Shown one piece after another: positions 25,080-36,603 of a stretch of DNA of 64,000 nucleotides. The notes beneath the pieces were generated by a model. The model searched no databases. It was not told the origin of the DNA and saw only the letters and a list, made by a program, of their open reading frames with translations. This DNA comes from Gryllus longicercus (taxonomy: Eukaryota; Arthropoda; Insecta; Orthoptera; Gryllidae), in the NCBI GenBank assembly GCA_038098605.1, contig JAZDUA010000161.1:2480001-2544000 (forward strand), in the 5' to 3' direction. Each line of letters begins with the position of its first letter. The stretch's first letter is position 1. A program made the position numbers and the translations under genes.

Positions 25080-25265
25080 CACACTAAAGAATACAACTGA
25101 AAAAAAAAATACCTTTCGCGGGTTTCGACCCCAGAGCTTTAGTGTCCTCGTACTTGATCAGACCTACAAGAAGCCCCGGTCTCATGAAGGCGACTCACTT
25201 GTCTGGACTTCATAGCTGTGTGCACAGAAAGGCCAGATGGGCCATGTCCCCTAGAAACATTGGAA
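25080..25265 (-). repeat. Possible tRNA-derived SINE fragment
   Basis: On the minus strand, gctctggggtcgaaacccgc resembles box B. It follows agtcgccttcatgagacc, about 65 nt upstream. A (CA)n tract abuts one end. Box A is weak, so this is tentative. Confidence 0.3.
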
Positions 25266-25982
25266 GCAGCAACGTAATGAAATTTATTTTTATCCGGACC
25301 CCCTTTTCAAAAGTAAACAAAAGTAGTGTGAGCAGTTAAATAATAAATAAAAGTTTTCCCTTTGGTCAGGCCTTGATTTGCCTGGGCCACGGGCATTGCC
25401 GGCCTTGCGGGCCCGAGCGTTACGCCACTTGTCGGAAGCGACTTCCATCGCGTTGCGTAATAAAACATTTTCTCCGTAAATGCATTCAGTATCTACATTG
25501 CCCCTTTTTAACCTGACAATTTGGAGAATTATTTTGTGATATTTGAGGCAGAAGCTCTTCAAGTCATCTAGCAATCCCGTAAATGGTTCGCCGTAAAATC
25601 AATTGTATTTATTCTTTGTATGATTAAAGCAAAAATTTAATTCTCCTTGAATGATGTTTTAACTATTTACTAATAAAATGTCTTGTGTAAGTAAAGAAAA
25701 GGGCCCCCAAAATGTGGTTAGCCTCCTCCTGTGTCGGATTACGAGTATTTAAAAACGTTACGGTTATGAAACATGATAATTTGACAAATAAAATAATGAC
25801 TAAAACATCTATTTTATCGATCGCTTTGGTAGGCTGTTTACTTACTTGTCCGGAGTAGGTGAACTAGCTATCAATTGTCACGATAAACAAGTAAAACTGC
25901 TTCTGACGAACCGAACAATATAATACACACGAAGACATTATTTTATTGAAAAATGGAGGAATATACATAAAAACACACTTAT
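25266..25982. other. Intergenic stretch, no gene seen
   Basis: The minus-strand frame at 25290-25574 is basic (RNARARKAGNARGPGK) but has no family signature and lies in GC-richer DNA. Nothing else is recognised. Confidence 0.4.
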
Positions 25983-26022
25983 ACTTAATAACACCGGCGC
26001 GCGCGCGCCGGTGTTATTAAGT
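25983..26022. repeat. 40-bp perfect palindrome with (CG)n centre
   Basis: The left arm acttaataacaccggcgcgc is followed directly by its exact reverse complement. A partial repeat of the right arm (gttattaaggcgcgcgcg) follows at once. The alternating CG centre is prone to cruciform or Z-DNA formation. Confidence 0.95.
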
Positions 26023-26046
26023 GTTATTAAGGCGCGCGCGCGCACG

Positions 26047-26090
<44 letters not shown>
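26023..26090. repeat. (CG)n-(CA)n microsatellite
   Basis: A gcgcgcgcgc run passes through gcacgcac into an uninterrupted (CA)n tract of about 40 bp. It explains the Cys-Val run in the overlapping minus-strand frame. Confidence 0.95.
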
Positions 26091-26093
<3 letters not shown>

Positions 26094-26683
26094 GACAGGC
26101 CCAAAGACTTGACATTTTTCTGTATGTCAACGCGCTGAATCCGAATCTGAATCGCGACACCACCCTCCAGTTTTTTAAAATCGTTTCCAGTTTATTTAAA
26201 TTTTGAAAAATTAAATAATATTTATACAATTAGTATCGAGATCTTCCACACACTTGTATTCACAACGCTCGCGACAAATAACTGCCGGAAAGAGCATTGG
26301 ACTCACTTTGAAAAAAAGGGTCACAAAGAGATGCTTTCTTCCAGGCCAACTTTAAACAAAGGAAATTGCACTCATCACATACACATTTTGTATAAACAAA
26401 GCTACGTCAAACAAAGCAACGTCAAATGAAAATAAATTCGCCACAAATCATAAATAAACCATTCAGTGCAATTAAGAATTGACAACTTCAAAGATTGAAG
26501 ATTTGTGTACCCCTCGGAGTCCAAGGCCGGCGTGGCCCCCCTCTGCTATGCAGCGAGCCCCCTCCCCTGGAAGAGAATTCTTGTGGCCGGCTGCTCTGAT
26601 CAGTAGTTTTCCGAGGTTTCTCCGATCAACCAGACGATTGCTAGAGTAGTTCCTTCACAAACGGACTTCTTCATCCTTGTTCC

Positions 26684-26685
<2 letters not shown>

Positions 26686-26713
<28 letters not shown>
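26686..26713. repeat. (CA)n microsatellite
   Basis: About 28 bp of alternating AC between ttccctt and atccgagc. Confidence 0.95.
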
Positions 26714-26714
<1 letters not shown>

Positions 26715-27229
26715 CCGAGCACGTGTGTACGGTGTGTTTTTCTAGAGGGAAAGCATTACATCCGAAACGTTTTCGTCATCAGTGTGAATAGTTGTTAAGT
26801 AATAACTCAACATTTATTCTCTTTTTTTTAATTGCATCATTTAAAGATATAAAATGGAGAGATTATTTGCATGCAGATAAAAATCTTTGACTTTAATATT
26901 AGAAATGTAGGGCAGGTTCAAAAATTAATTTTCAAAATTTCAATGGTTTATTGAAGATTTATATCATTTTTATATACAGTCTTTGTAGTATTTGAGGTGG
27001 GGTGGGGATGGAATTGCAATAATTTTCCAGAAAATTTTGAAAATTACATGAGAGCTTCATGTAAAGTGCTTCCAAAGATAAAAATATTTAAATGACCTCC
27101 CTAACGGTGCAACTAGATCTAACTCCTGACTTATTTACCTATTTTTAGCTCAAAAGCTTATAATCTGACCAAGTTATGCAAGATACTTACTTCCATCCAT
27201 CCAATCATCTGTCATGTATTATGTGTGTA

Positions 27230-27400
27230 TCTTAATTCTTCCATAAACTCTTAATACTGACAGATAACTGTGTGTGCACACTGTGTGTAATTGAGGAAAT
27301 GGAACCTTACACCCAGAACAACAGTATGAGCACAAAAAAAAAAAAAAAAGGCCAAGGGATATCATGGGCAAATATGTTAAGGTAGAGAACCAAGATAAGC
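27230..27400 (-). repeat. Short dispersed repeat C, copy 2
   Basis: It shares cacccagaacaacagtatg, ggccaagggatatcatgggc and taaggtagagaacc with 56925-57005. The word ttctgggtgtaaggttccat (minus strand) is shared with 24915. An A16 run interrupts it at about 27335-27350. Confidence 0.5.
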
Positions 27401-27529
27401 CTATGCAAAGTTCAGGATGTGCAAAGCTGCTCTTCACTGTGAAACCCCAGAGTAGCAGTGTAGGTTCCGTGAAAGACCTGGTATGTTCTTTAGGCACCAA
27501 TTAAAAGCAGCTCAGTAGAGGATGGGGAA

Positions 27530-27616
27530 AATCCAAAAAAGCTAGTCCAGACTCAAGAGAATAGAAAACTGACCAATACGAGAATGTCTTGACAATCCTG
27601 TAGCCCCACTAGCTTA
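27530..27616 (+). repeat. Family R right-end fragment
   Basis: The segment ctagtccagactcaagagaa, tagaaaactgacc, tacgagaatgtcttg and gtagccccactag matches the unit ends at 6860 and 11125. Confidence 0.55.
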
Positions 27617-29076
27617 CATTTAACCCCAAGCAATAATTCACCTATTGTTGCTTGGTAGACAGCATGTTAAAAATATATTGTTATATTGCTTTTTCCATGT
27701 ATTTCTGTCTTTATTCTGTCTGTATGTTTTCTGGTCCAATATTACGATCCTGTCTCTCTCTCCTCTTTCTTTTTGTCTCCTAGTACCTCTCTCTCATCTT
27801 TAAAAAAATGGTGCTTTTACCCTGTTTTACTATCAAAATAACTTACTGATGATGCTAGTTTGTTTTGGGTTTATAATCCCCATCTCGATCAAGTTCCCCT
27901 TGATCCAATGTGAAAATTGCTAAATCCTTATGCAAATGCTGAGATGGTCTCTTGCTTTGCTTCTGAAGATTAATTGTAAGCTTTCTTCACCCTTAATGTC
28001 ACAGTTCCCTTAGTGTTTAGATGTAAATAAATAGCTTTATTGTTCTCTATATCAGCCATATATTTGGAAATAGTACCTCTTAACCTTTACTTTCTTACTT
28101 TCTCTCACTTTTCTTTGTATTGTAACTTCAGACAATTTCAACTATGTTAATACTTCCATAGTGGTGAGTGTGTTACCTTCAAAAGACTGCCTAAATTTAA
28201 ACTACATATCACCAAATTAAACTTAATGTATTCAAATAGAGACATACCCACCTTAAAACTATTTGTTCTTAAAATCAAAATAAATTCATTTACGAATCTC
28301 TTTTAGGATTCTTCCTTTGTTGATGAAGAAACCTTTTCATGTATCTGCTTTATGTTCAAATTTCTTTTGTGTAACCTAGTGAAATTTTGATGTAACATTC
28401 AGCTTCAACTTTCTACAATTTTCTTTTACATTTATTTGCACTGTACTAATTTTTGGAAAGGTATTGAATTTACATTTCAGTTTCCAGTCTTATGTCATAT
28501 ATCAAATCATGATTTTTTTTATCTTGTGGAAAAAAAAGAAGAAAGATAGGAAACCAAAATTTGGAGAAGTCAAATGTTAAATATTTTCTTTTCCTTTGTT
28601 AAAAATTAATTCTTATTAACTTAAAAAAAGTATATTTTTCATAAAAAAAATTTTAAGAAATTTTATGAGAAATATAAAGAGTTGTTGGGAGAATAGTTGC
28701 TTTTAAAGAGCTGAACCATTTTCCCCAAATTCCTGTTGGAGGAAGTGATGAAAAAATATGTCGCACTTGTGTCTTGACGCACTGTATGTCAACACAGGGT
28801 CTCCAAATTATATATATTTCAAGAAGAAATATTGTTTACAATTTCATTAAATACTTAAAAGTTTTTCTACCCTCCTCTTTTGGCTTATATTCTGTGTTAG
28901 AAGCAGCTCTTTCTAAATATGCATTGTATATACATGTAGGAATATTTCCTGTGTGTACTATCACTATTATGGTACCATGATGAGTTTTACTAGTAATTAG
29001 TAATTACTTTTATTGAAATTAAAGATTTTTCATTGCATGAAATTACTCGATTATGACAAAATTTTCTTCTTTTTAG
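27617..29076 (+). other. AT-rich DNA upstream of exon B
   Basis: No gene or repeat boundary seen. If exon B is an alternative 3' exon, this is intron. It ends in the polypyrimidine tract of that acceptor. Confidence 0.5.
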
Positions 29077-30136
29077 GTCAACTTTTGATAAAAGTCAAGA
29101 TGTGTGTGCTGGAAGAAGCACAATTCTGTGTGGTAAAGAAACTCCTACACCAAAGGAGAAAGGGAACCAAGGGAAACAGAAAAAATCAGGAGACAAAAAT
29201 GAAGAACATGCATGTAATATGTGTGGTAGTTCTTTCAGCAGCAGGAACATACTCCGTTTTCATCTCCGCTCACATAATGGAGAAGAAATCAAATGTGGTC
29301 TTTGTGAAAAAGTATTTGTTACCAATAGACATTTAAGAAATCATATGCGAACACATGTTAAACATAGACCGTTTTCGTGTGATGTTTGCCATAAATCGTA
29401 TCGGACATCTACTGAACTAAAATATCATAAGGAAGTCCACACTGGCAAGAAAAATTTTGTTTGTAGTACTTGTGATTATAGAACTGCCTACAAAGCAAAT
29501 CTTGTAGCTCACGAGAAGAGGCATGGACGTGATTTCATGTTCAAATGTGAAATATGTGGGAAGGGACATTTCACAAAAGGTGAATTGCAGATTCACACAA
29601 GAATTCACACCGGAGAGAAGCCGTATCAATGTGATATATGTGGAAAAGCATACAGACAAAGAAATGATCTCTTGGCTCACCAACGATCAGTTCATGCAGA
29701 ACTTCTGAGTGATCTGAATCCCTTCAAATGCCAGACATGTGGAAAAACATTTGGGTATAAAAAATCATTTCAGAGGCACATAAGTTCTCATTCAGGTGAA
29801 AACTTGACATATCTGTGTGATCTGTGTGGAAAAGCTCTCACTAGTAACACAGCATTACAGCTGCATCGTCGTATACACACAGGAGAAAAACCCTATGCAT
29901 GTAGTGTGTGTGGAAAGACATTTGGAAGAACTGGTACACTGCGAATTCATGAAAGAACTCATACAGGGGAAAAACCTTACACTTGTGAACACTGTAATAA
30001 AACATTTACTCAGCGATCATCTCTTGTAATACATAAGAGGTATCATACTGGGGAGAAACCATATAAATGTCATGTATGCAGTATGGCATTTGTATCTAAA
30101 ACTAGACTAACTGATCATCAGAAAAATCACATGTAA
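29077..30136 (+). CDS. Zinc-finger terminal exon B (11 C2H2 fingers)
   Basis: The acceptor ttttcttctttttag precedes base 29077, which completes a split codon (phase 2, as in the other exons). The frame then reads STFDKSQDVCAGRS. The basic linker (KETPTPKEKGNQGKQKK) is the shortest of the array, about 44 residues. Eleven C2H2 fingers run from HACNMC to YKCHVC, with the same spacing anomalies as exon A: finger 4 is a CDYRT type, and long gaps occur between fingers 6 and 7 and after finger 7. TGEKP linkers follow fingers 5, 8, 9 and 10. Fingers 8-10 are close to those of exon A. The ATG at 29102 is internal to the exon and is not supported as a start. Presumed nuclear DNA-binding. Confidence 0.9.
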
Positions 30137-30202
30137 TAAACTATATTGACTATCTAATATTGTTGTTGTATGTATTATATTCTTAATCTATTTTATGATA
30201 AG

Positions 30203-30244
30203 AATAAACAACTTAAATGTAAAAATTATTTCAAGTTAATAAAA
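30203..30244 (+). promoter_or_regulatory. Candidate poly(A) signals, exon B
   Basis: Two AATAAA hexamers, 30203-30208 and 30239-30244, lie 67 and 103 nt after the stop codon. Confidence 0.6.
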
Positions 30245-33200
30245 TGTAATTATTCTTTAAATAATGCATTGGATAATGTCATTGTAGTTCAAATGTAGTC
30301 AGTGTAATACGATTGTAGTTCCATTTCTCCATTTCTATTTGGGGTTATTTATCAGATTAATATATGATTCAATTATAGTCATATTAAAATGTAAGAATTG
30401 TGAAGCAAATTCAAAGGTTCAGTAGTCTTTTGCAATGGTGAACAAAAGTTATGTATTGCCTTTTATCGTTGTTTTCTTTCTTTTAAGTAATACTTGCCCT
30501 CTTGTGAACAATCATGTACATTCCAATCCAAGAACACACACACTAATTGGCCCAAATTAAGTAAAAAGTAATTTTTTATGTATAAAAAAAGGAATTTTTT
30601 GACAATATGGTGATATTTAGGGAAAATAATTTCATTAATAACAATCATAATGAATGAAATACCTTTACAAGATTTTATCAATGTTGACATTCATATTAGT
30701 AGCATGAGAACGATTCAGGAGCCTTCATGGTGATACATATCTGCTTTGCAGCAAGATTTTGATAAGCACCACTACATTTTATTTCAGTAACTGTTTAATT
30801 TTAAATGTTGCCTAATTTTCTAATTACTGCAAAAAAACAACAACAAAAAAACTTAAACTTCTCCTCCAAGTTTATAATTTAGTTTCACTTGTAAGGAATT
30901 CACAAGTTGGCAGAATGCATACCCCCAAACTTTGCTTTTGCAGGGACAGATACAGCAATTATTTCAAGGAGGGGGGCTTATTTCACTCTCTCCCTCTGAC
31001 TTAAATAGTTTGTAAATATTTCTTTAAAGTTTGTTGTTGATTTAAAAAAAAAAAAAGGTGTTCATAATTGAAATACTACTTGCGGAGGAGGAAAAAAGTC
31101 TATATTGGGGTGAGGAATCACCCCCCCCCCCACCTCAAACACATTATATAAATCTTCGTTCACTTTCATCTTCACCTTATTAAGCAACTAGTTATCAAGA
31201 GCCCTGCTGTCCCAGGATTACTTCTTTTTCTTCTTTATCTTCAGCTTCTTATTATTCTTCTTTTCCTCCTGCTTCTCCTCCTTCTTCTGCTTCTCCTCCT
31301 TATCCTTTTTCTCCTCCTCTTCCTTCTCCTTCTTCTTCTCCTCCTCCTTCTTCAGCTTCTTCTTCTCTCCCTTGGTCTTCCCCTTGGCACTCCAGCTAAT
31401 ATTAATGTGCCATGACAATTGAATGAGCTTTGGCATCACGAAAGCCTAGAAACATCAGGGAGTTGCCTAATATGAGTCACATGACAGTAATTCATGGTGC
31501 TTAACTCAATTTATTACAACATTGATTCATCTCTGTCAAGCACAGAAATTTGATAGCCTCTCACCTTAATAAACTTATTCCCTAAACTGACTGAAAATAA
31601 ATGCTAGCATCTTTCTTGGAGGCAAGTAAGATGCTTCATTACATCTCAAACATTTCCCAAACAGGCCAACATGAACAAAGAAGCAGTATAGATGAACTTC
31701 ATGGAAGTAGTCAACAAAGTTTTTGGTAATCAGAGTTATATACCTTGATTATTATCTGATAAGCATTCTCGATAATCAGTGATGTAACATAATAAAATCA
31801 AGGGGGAACACTACCCCAAGACAAATTCTTCAAAGTGGAAATTCCCAAACAATTGTCTTGTAGTAAGCGTTTGTTCTGTAGAAAGCTCTTGAACATCATA
31901 GAAAATTATCAGTTGAATTTCTCAAATCATACATAATTTTCTTATATAATTTGTCAGTAAAATTCAGATTCCTGTACTACTAGTTGCCTGCAGCGCCAAA
32001 CATTTTGCTGAACAAAACCATACAAAATGTTTTTTTCAAAAATTGAACATTGCTGGAGATGAACAAATAAAGTATTCTTGTGTAACAGTAGAATAAAGTA
32101 AATATTTTAACAAAACAGTATTCGTAACACCTGCAATAACATTGTATAGTATATACAGATACACAGTTTAACAGTTCATTACATTCAAAGAACATCAAAA
32201 CAATTTCTGTTACATATTGCAACACATGAAATGCAAATATTTAGCAGGACACGGAATCTTCCTGGAAGTCTTTGTGTCACACAACATTCACTGTGCCTTA
32301 AGCAATGACACATCAAGTTTGTGTATTGAGTCAGGGCGCACACTATGAGAAAATAAGTGGAAAAGGACAGTCAAATACTTGAATTTTTCAATAAAAATCA
32401 AAACTGTGTAATTGTTTGTGGACTTTTCTCAAGTTCTTGGTGTCTAACGAATCCATAAACAACTCTCACACGTCCAGAGGCTGTATAGTTTTCTTTCAAT
32501 TTCTGCGCGCATTCAAAATTAGTAATATTGATTCTTGAAGTTAGACAACAAATATATCATAAAATACAGATCATAAAAAAAAGATAGCAACAATCAGCAT
32601 TTTCCTCTTATGTAGCATTTACAGCTAGAATGATAAATCTTTTACTTGAAAATTATTACATGAAATTTTCGGAAACTGAATTAACCATCTACTGAATCTG
32701 CAAGAAAACAGTAATATTATTTTTATGCCGAAAACTTTATAGAGTTATTTTCTAGATTTATTCACTCTGATTGAAATTATTCAAATTATAACATTAGGAT
32801 TCCATTTCATGAAACAAAATTCAATATAAAACTAATCATTATTATAACTTCAAGAGTCACCGTCCTTACAAGACTAACAAATTGTTTAATCTCGCATGAT
32901 GATTACAATAAAAACTAAACACATAAAAAATAAGAGAGTATGATGAGAAAAATTGAGAGTATGATGTATATATTAATGTGCCTTGCTACCTACGTTGTTA
33001 ACAACAAACATTCACCAGGCAACTTTACCTGTTGTAATCATTTAATAAAATGAAGTAATTAAAAATTTGATGTTTAGTTAACAATACTTAGTACTCTCAA
33101 CCACAATGCCAATCACTGTGTGCCCACAATGCTCCCAGGCAAAAAAGGCATGTAGACTCATGATTGCTGTGGTGCACTTTACACCTGTAGGGGAGCCCCT

Positions 33201-34145
33201 CATTTGAGTTTATGCTAAGATGTGCACCAAGAATTAGCTCAATGAATATTTAACCTGGGAAGGGAGATCAGGAAGTGTCTACTGTGGCTCCTCACTTGGG
33301 TTTCTCGTATCCTAGATGAGAAATATTTATACATGCTCATAAGTATTACAATCTTGTGCAAAATTAAAATAAAAATTAATTTTCAGACTGGCCAAAGTAC
33401 TACATAATGAACAAACTCATGTTATGAAACATCCATTATCATATTTAAAATAAATTTAATCCCAAAATACAAACCATCTAGTTATTAAAAAATATAGTTC
33501 ATAAATATGTACATAGATTAAACATTAATATTAACACAAAGAATACAATTTTACGTTGTGAGATAAAATTCAAGCAGTGAAGAGTTAGAAATTTGCATGA
33601 ATTCCTTCCCCAAGTCTGTGAGACGTTGACTAACATCATGGAGCTATTTGCATCTCAATGAACCCTCTACTCTCTGCTTGCAGCCTAATTTGTTATCATC
33701 TATGTGTTAAAAACAAATAAGTCAAAGACATCGTGCTGCCCACATGCAAACAAGTCAGTTCCTGACTATAGTATTGTGTCTCTCAGGTAGGAACTCTCAT
33801 TAAACCACGAGGCTACAGTACGAGAATGGACCATTCTCTCATATCTTATTTGCAGCCAGTGCAAGGAAATTATATTGCGATTATGACAATGAGAGTATTA
33901 TACAAGTGAAACATAAATGTGTATTACTCAACTAAGTATATTTAAATAATGAAAGTTTTTGGTTGTAACTCAAACACACTGCAACAGGCATGAGCAGTCA
34001 TTGCAGACACAGAATTCAGATTCAACCCTTTTTTCAGTGATCTAGGAGATAACTATTAAAGGTCATTGTTAAGGGATGAGACTGCTAATAGTTATAATAG
34101 ACTGATGATAATTAGTTAGATCATAATAGTGGAGCTCAAATTAAT
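30245..34145. other. Long intergenic/intronic stretch, no gene seen
   Basis: A pyrimidine-rich low-complexity tract (tct/tcc repeats) at about 31220-31385 produces a spurious Lys/Glu-rich minus-strand frame. Positions 33760-33830 (minus strand) look faintly tRNA-like (gtagcctcgtggtttaat) but lack a box B. Nothing else is assigned. Confidence 0.5.
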
Positions 34146-34218
34146 ATTGAATACATCTGCAGTATAAATAGAGTATAAAATTGGGACATATATGGAATCC
34201 TGTAAAACACCACAAGCT
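34146..34218 (-). pseudogene. Non-LTR reverse transcriptase fragment
   Basis: The minus strand reads ACGVLQDSIYVPILYSIYTA followed by DVFN. This matches the RT block (A)GVPQGSVLGPxLYxIYTADxP of Jockey-like LINEs, with the PQGS core mutated to LQDS. A YADD block cannot be read downstream and flanking frames are broken. It is a very old fragment. Confidence 0.5.
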
Positions 34219-35287
34219 ATCCCATGCTCCGAGAATGTACAGGTCATCTTATCAATCCACATCTCAGTCAACTGCGTGAAATTAGAAAAACATAAGAGAA
34301 AACTTTGAGTAGCTGAGTAAGAGAAATGTAATGCAGAAATTTTAATTGAACAGAGATTTAGTACATAAAAAGTTTTACTGTGCTTTAGTACTAGTCACAT
34401 TACAATAACAATGTTATGATTAAATGCTGTAGGGGCTGAGACTAGCAGGGATAGTAGTGCCATAATGTGATCAAAAAGAAAATTAATGAATGAGCAGTAA
34501 TTAATAAAATTAAGATAATGCTGCTATATCTACAACCCAATTGATTTCTCCAAAGTTTTTGATAAATAGTAATGATTCGCAAGCTAGAAAGATTTAAGTT
34601 TTGCTTTTTCTTCCTAGCAAGACTCATCTTAACTATGTTTCCTAGCTAGGAGGAATATGGATGACTTAAAAGATTAATTCAAATAATGAGTAAATGATAA
34701 CTTTGATTTAAAATGTAGGCTGTATTTGTAAAGTTGGAAGTTGTGTGTAACAACTGAAATAAAAAGAATGAAAAAGTGGTTAAAATGTAATTCGTATCGT
34801 TAAAATCTTCATTTTTATTTTCCACAATCTTTATTTTAGCAATTAACTTGTTAAAAGACACAGGTATGTCTCAAATAGACAAGCTACAAAATGAAAGGAA
34901 AGAGCAACTTTTCTTTCATAAAACCGTTTTTAAGTCGATTGAATATTCCTGAAAAAAAAAGTTCATGAGAAGTTTATTCTTTTAGCAACATCTAATTCAG
35001 TTTGAACAAGGAGAAATGGCAATTATTTAGAAGAAACTATGAACTCTTTAAAAATAATTTTATCATTAAAGGTATTTGAAAACTATCACACATCATAAAA
35101 GAGTTATACAATTGTAGATATTATTTTTGTTTGACAAAAAAATAATCAAAAGATTAAATATTAAAAAAAATTGATTGGAAATTTTCTGCTTGAATGTATA
35201 TATTTCAGGTCATTTAACTTACTGAAATTGTGTTATGTATTGTAATATTATTTATCAGTTTCTTTTTGTTGGAAAAATGTGCTCTGT
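34219..35287. other. AT-rich stretch, no gene seen
   Basis: Upstream RT-like frames on the minus strand (34440-34630) are too eroded to assign. No other feature. Confidence 0.4.
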
Positions 35288-35495
35288 TTCTTTGGAAGGT
35301 TATGTTAAAATTTAGATTATTTTGTTTAAGAAACTCCAATTGCAGTGGCCCTGGAAAGGTGTACTTTGTATTGTGCTTTTCACCATTGTGGTGATCATTG
35401 TTTGGTAAACATTGCTTTAATTCCCTGGAAGGTGATGCCTCCATTTAGATTATTTTTTTCTGAGAAACCTCAACTGTGATGGCCCTGAAAATGAT
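35288..35495 (+). repeat. Imperfect tandem repeat (two units, ~130 bp apart)
   Basis: Unit 1 has ggaaggttatgttaaaattt, agattattttg and gcagtggccctggaaagg. Unit 2 has ggaaggtgatgcctccattt, agattattttt and tgatggccctgaaaatg. No function seen. Confidence 0.7.
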
Positions 35496-35589
35496 GTCAG
35501 TGTTAGTATCAGAAAAACTTGGCATCACATGTCAAGTCAAGATCAGTAAAAATCAGTGTAACCAGGTTAAAGGAGGCTAAAAGGTTTTT

Positions 35590-35777
35590 TTTGGAGGAGG
35601 GGCATGCCACCCGCTTTGATTCGCCACTGCGATTACATCAGAAACATATCCAACAGCTTATGTTACGCATTTGAATTTGTTTTCATAAAAAACTTTACGT
35701 CACTTTTCTTTGTTTTTAGGGCATTTTAAAAACATTTTAAGAGTATTTTATTGATCATTTTTGGTGATGTTTTAGGT
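35590..35777 (+). repeat. Family R-associated repeat, left part (split copy)
   Basis: It matches 61685-61876: both contain ttagggcattttaaaaacat, agagtatttta and tggtgatgttttaggt-like words. The copy is interrupted here by the hAT element and, after 38 bp, by the mariner element. It resumes at 38151. Confidence 0.7.
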
Positions 35778-36565
35778 CAGTCTTATTCAAACTGTGAGGT
35801 GCGAGAACTTCATAATAATTTAATTATATGTTCTGATGGTTAATAATGCTCTAATTATTTCTACATTAATAAATTACTGTTGGACCATGAATGTGCCTTT
35901 ATTAATTTTAATGAATGAGTTAGAAAATATTTTTGATCGCATTGCTTCTATGAAACCAACATTGTCAACTGTCAGTTATTTTAAATAAGCTCTGGTAGTT
36001 GGCGCAATAGAATACGGTTCGCTCTGTTGTGGCGTGATTCATTCCTGCAATACTGTGAATTTTGGTACTCTGTAAAGAATCAGTATCCAGAGTTAAGTAA
36101 CAAGGCCTTGTGTGTTTTGCTTTGTTTTTACACTTCTTACGAATGTGAAAAAGTATTTTCAGCCATGACTGTGATCAAGAAAAATATAAATCAAAAATAA
36201 ATCTCCAGAATGAGATGCATACTGACATTTCTAAATTAGTGCTGAGATTAGATGAACCAAACCATCCCAACCATTCCATTGAATTTCTGAACTATCAATA
36301 GGTTTCTTTTTTTATAGTTTTCCATACTTTGTCAAACATTCATTAAAATCATTAATTACTAGAGTGAAAAAAATCACTTGAAATCACTTGCATTAATTAT
36401 TTTATTCACTGAAAGTATATAATAATAAAATGTACATGATGCCCTTACTTTCAGAAAAAAATAGATGTTATATTTTTATTTACAATTTAGTTTTATTGAG
36501 AGGAGGCGAGTGCAGAATTTGTTACCTGAAGGGAGCCACGACAGCAAAATGATTGAAAACCTCTG
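35778..36565 (+). mobile_element. hAT deletion derivative
   Basis: The left terminus cagtcttattcaaactgtg and the right terminus (reverse complement cagaggttttcaatcat) have the CAGxGxTTxTCAA form of ZBED/Buster-type hAT ends. Flanking 8-mers ttttaggt and tttaaggc agree at 6 of 8 positions, fitting a decayed 8-bp hAT target duplication. The uninterrupted paralogue at about 61.87 kb carries ttttaagt at this point, which supports the boundaries. Only a C-terminal transposase remnant remains inside. Confidence 0.65.
36057..36199 (+). pseudogene. hAT transposase C-terminal remnant
   Basis: The frame reads EFWYSVKNQYPELSNKAL, then CVLLCFYTSYECEKVFSAMT and VIKKN. This is the hATC dimerisation block of ZBED5/FAM200-like transposases (LLxFxTTYLCExxFSAMTxIK). 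It lies inside the element at 35778-36565 and is truncated on both sides. Confidence 0.7.
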
Positions 36566-36603
36566 TTTAAGGCCATCAAAATCCGCCCTTTTGTTAGCGA
36601 ATA

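Noticed and set aside
31218..31439. Lys/Glu-rich 73-codon frame on the minus strand
   Set aside because: It is the translation of a tct/tcc low-complexity tract and has no non-repetitive portion that looks like a protein.
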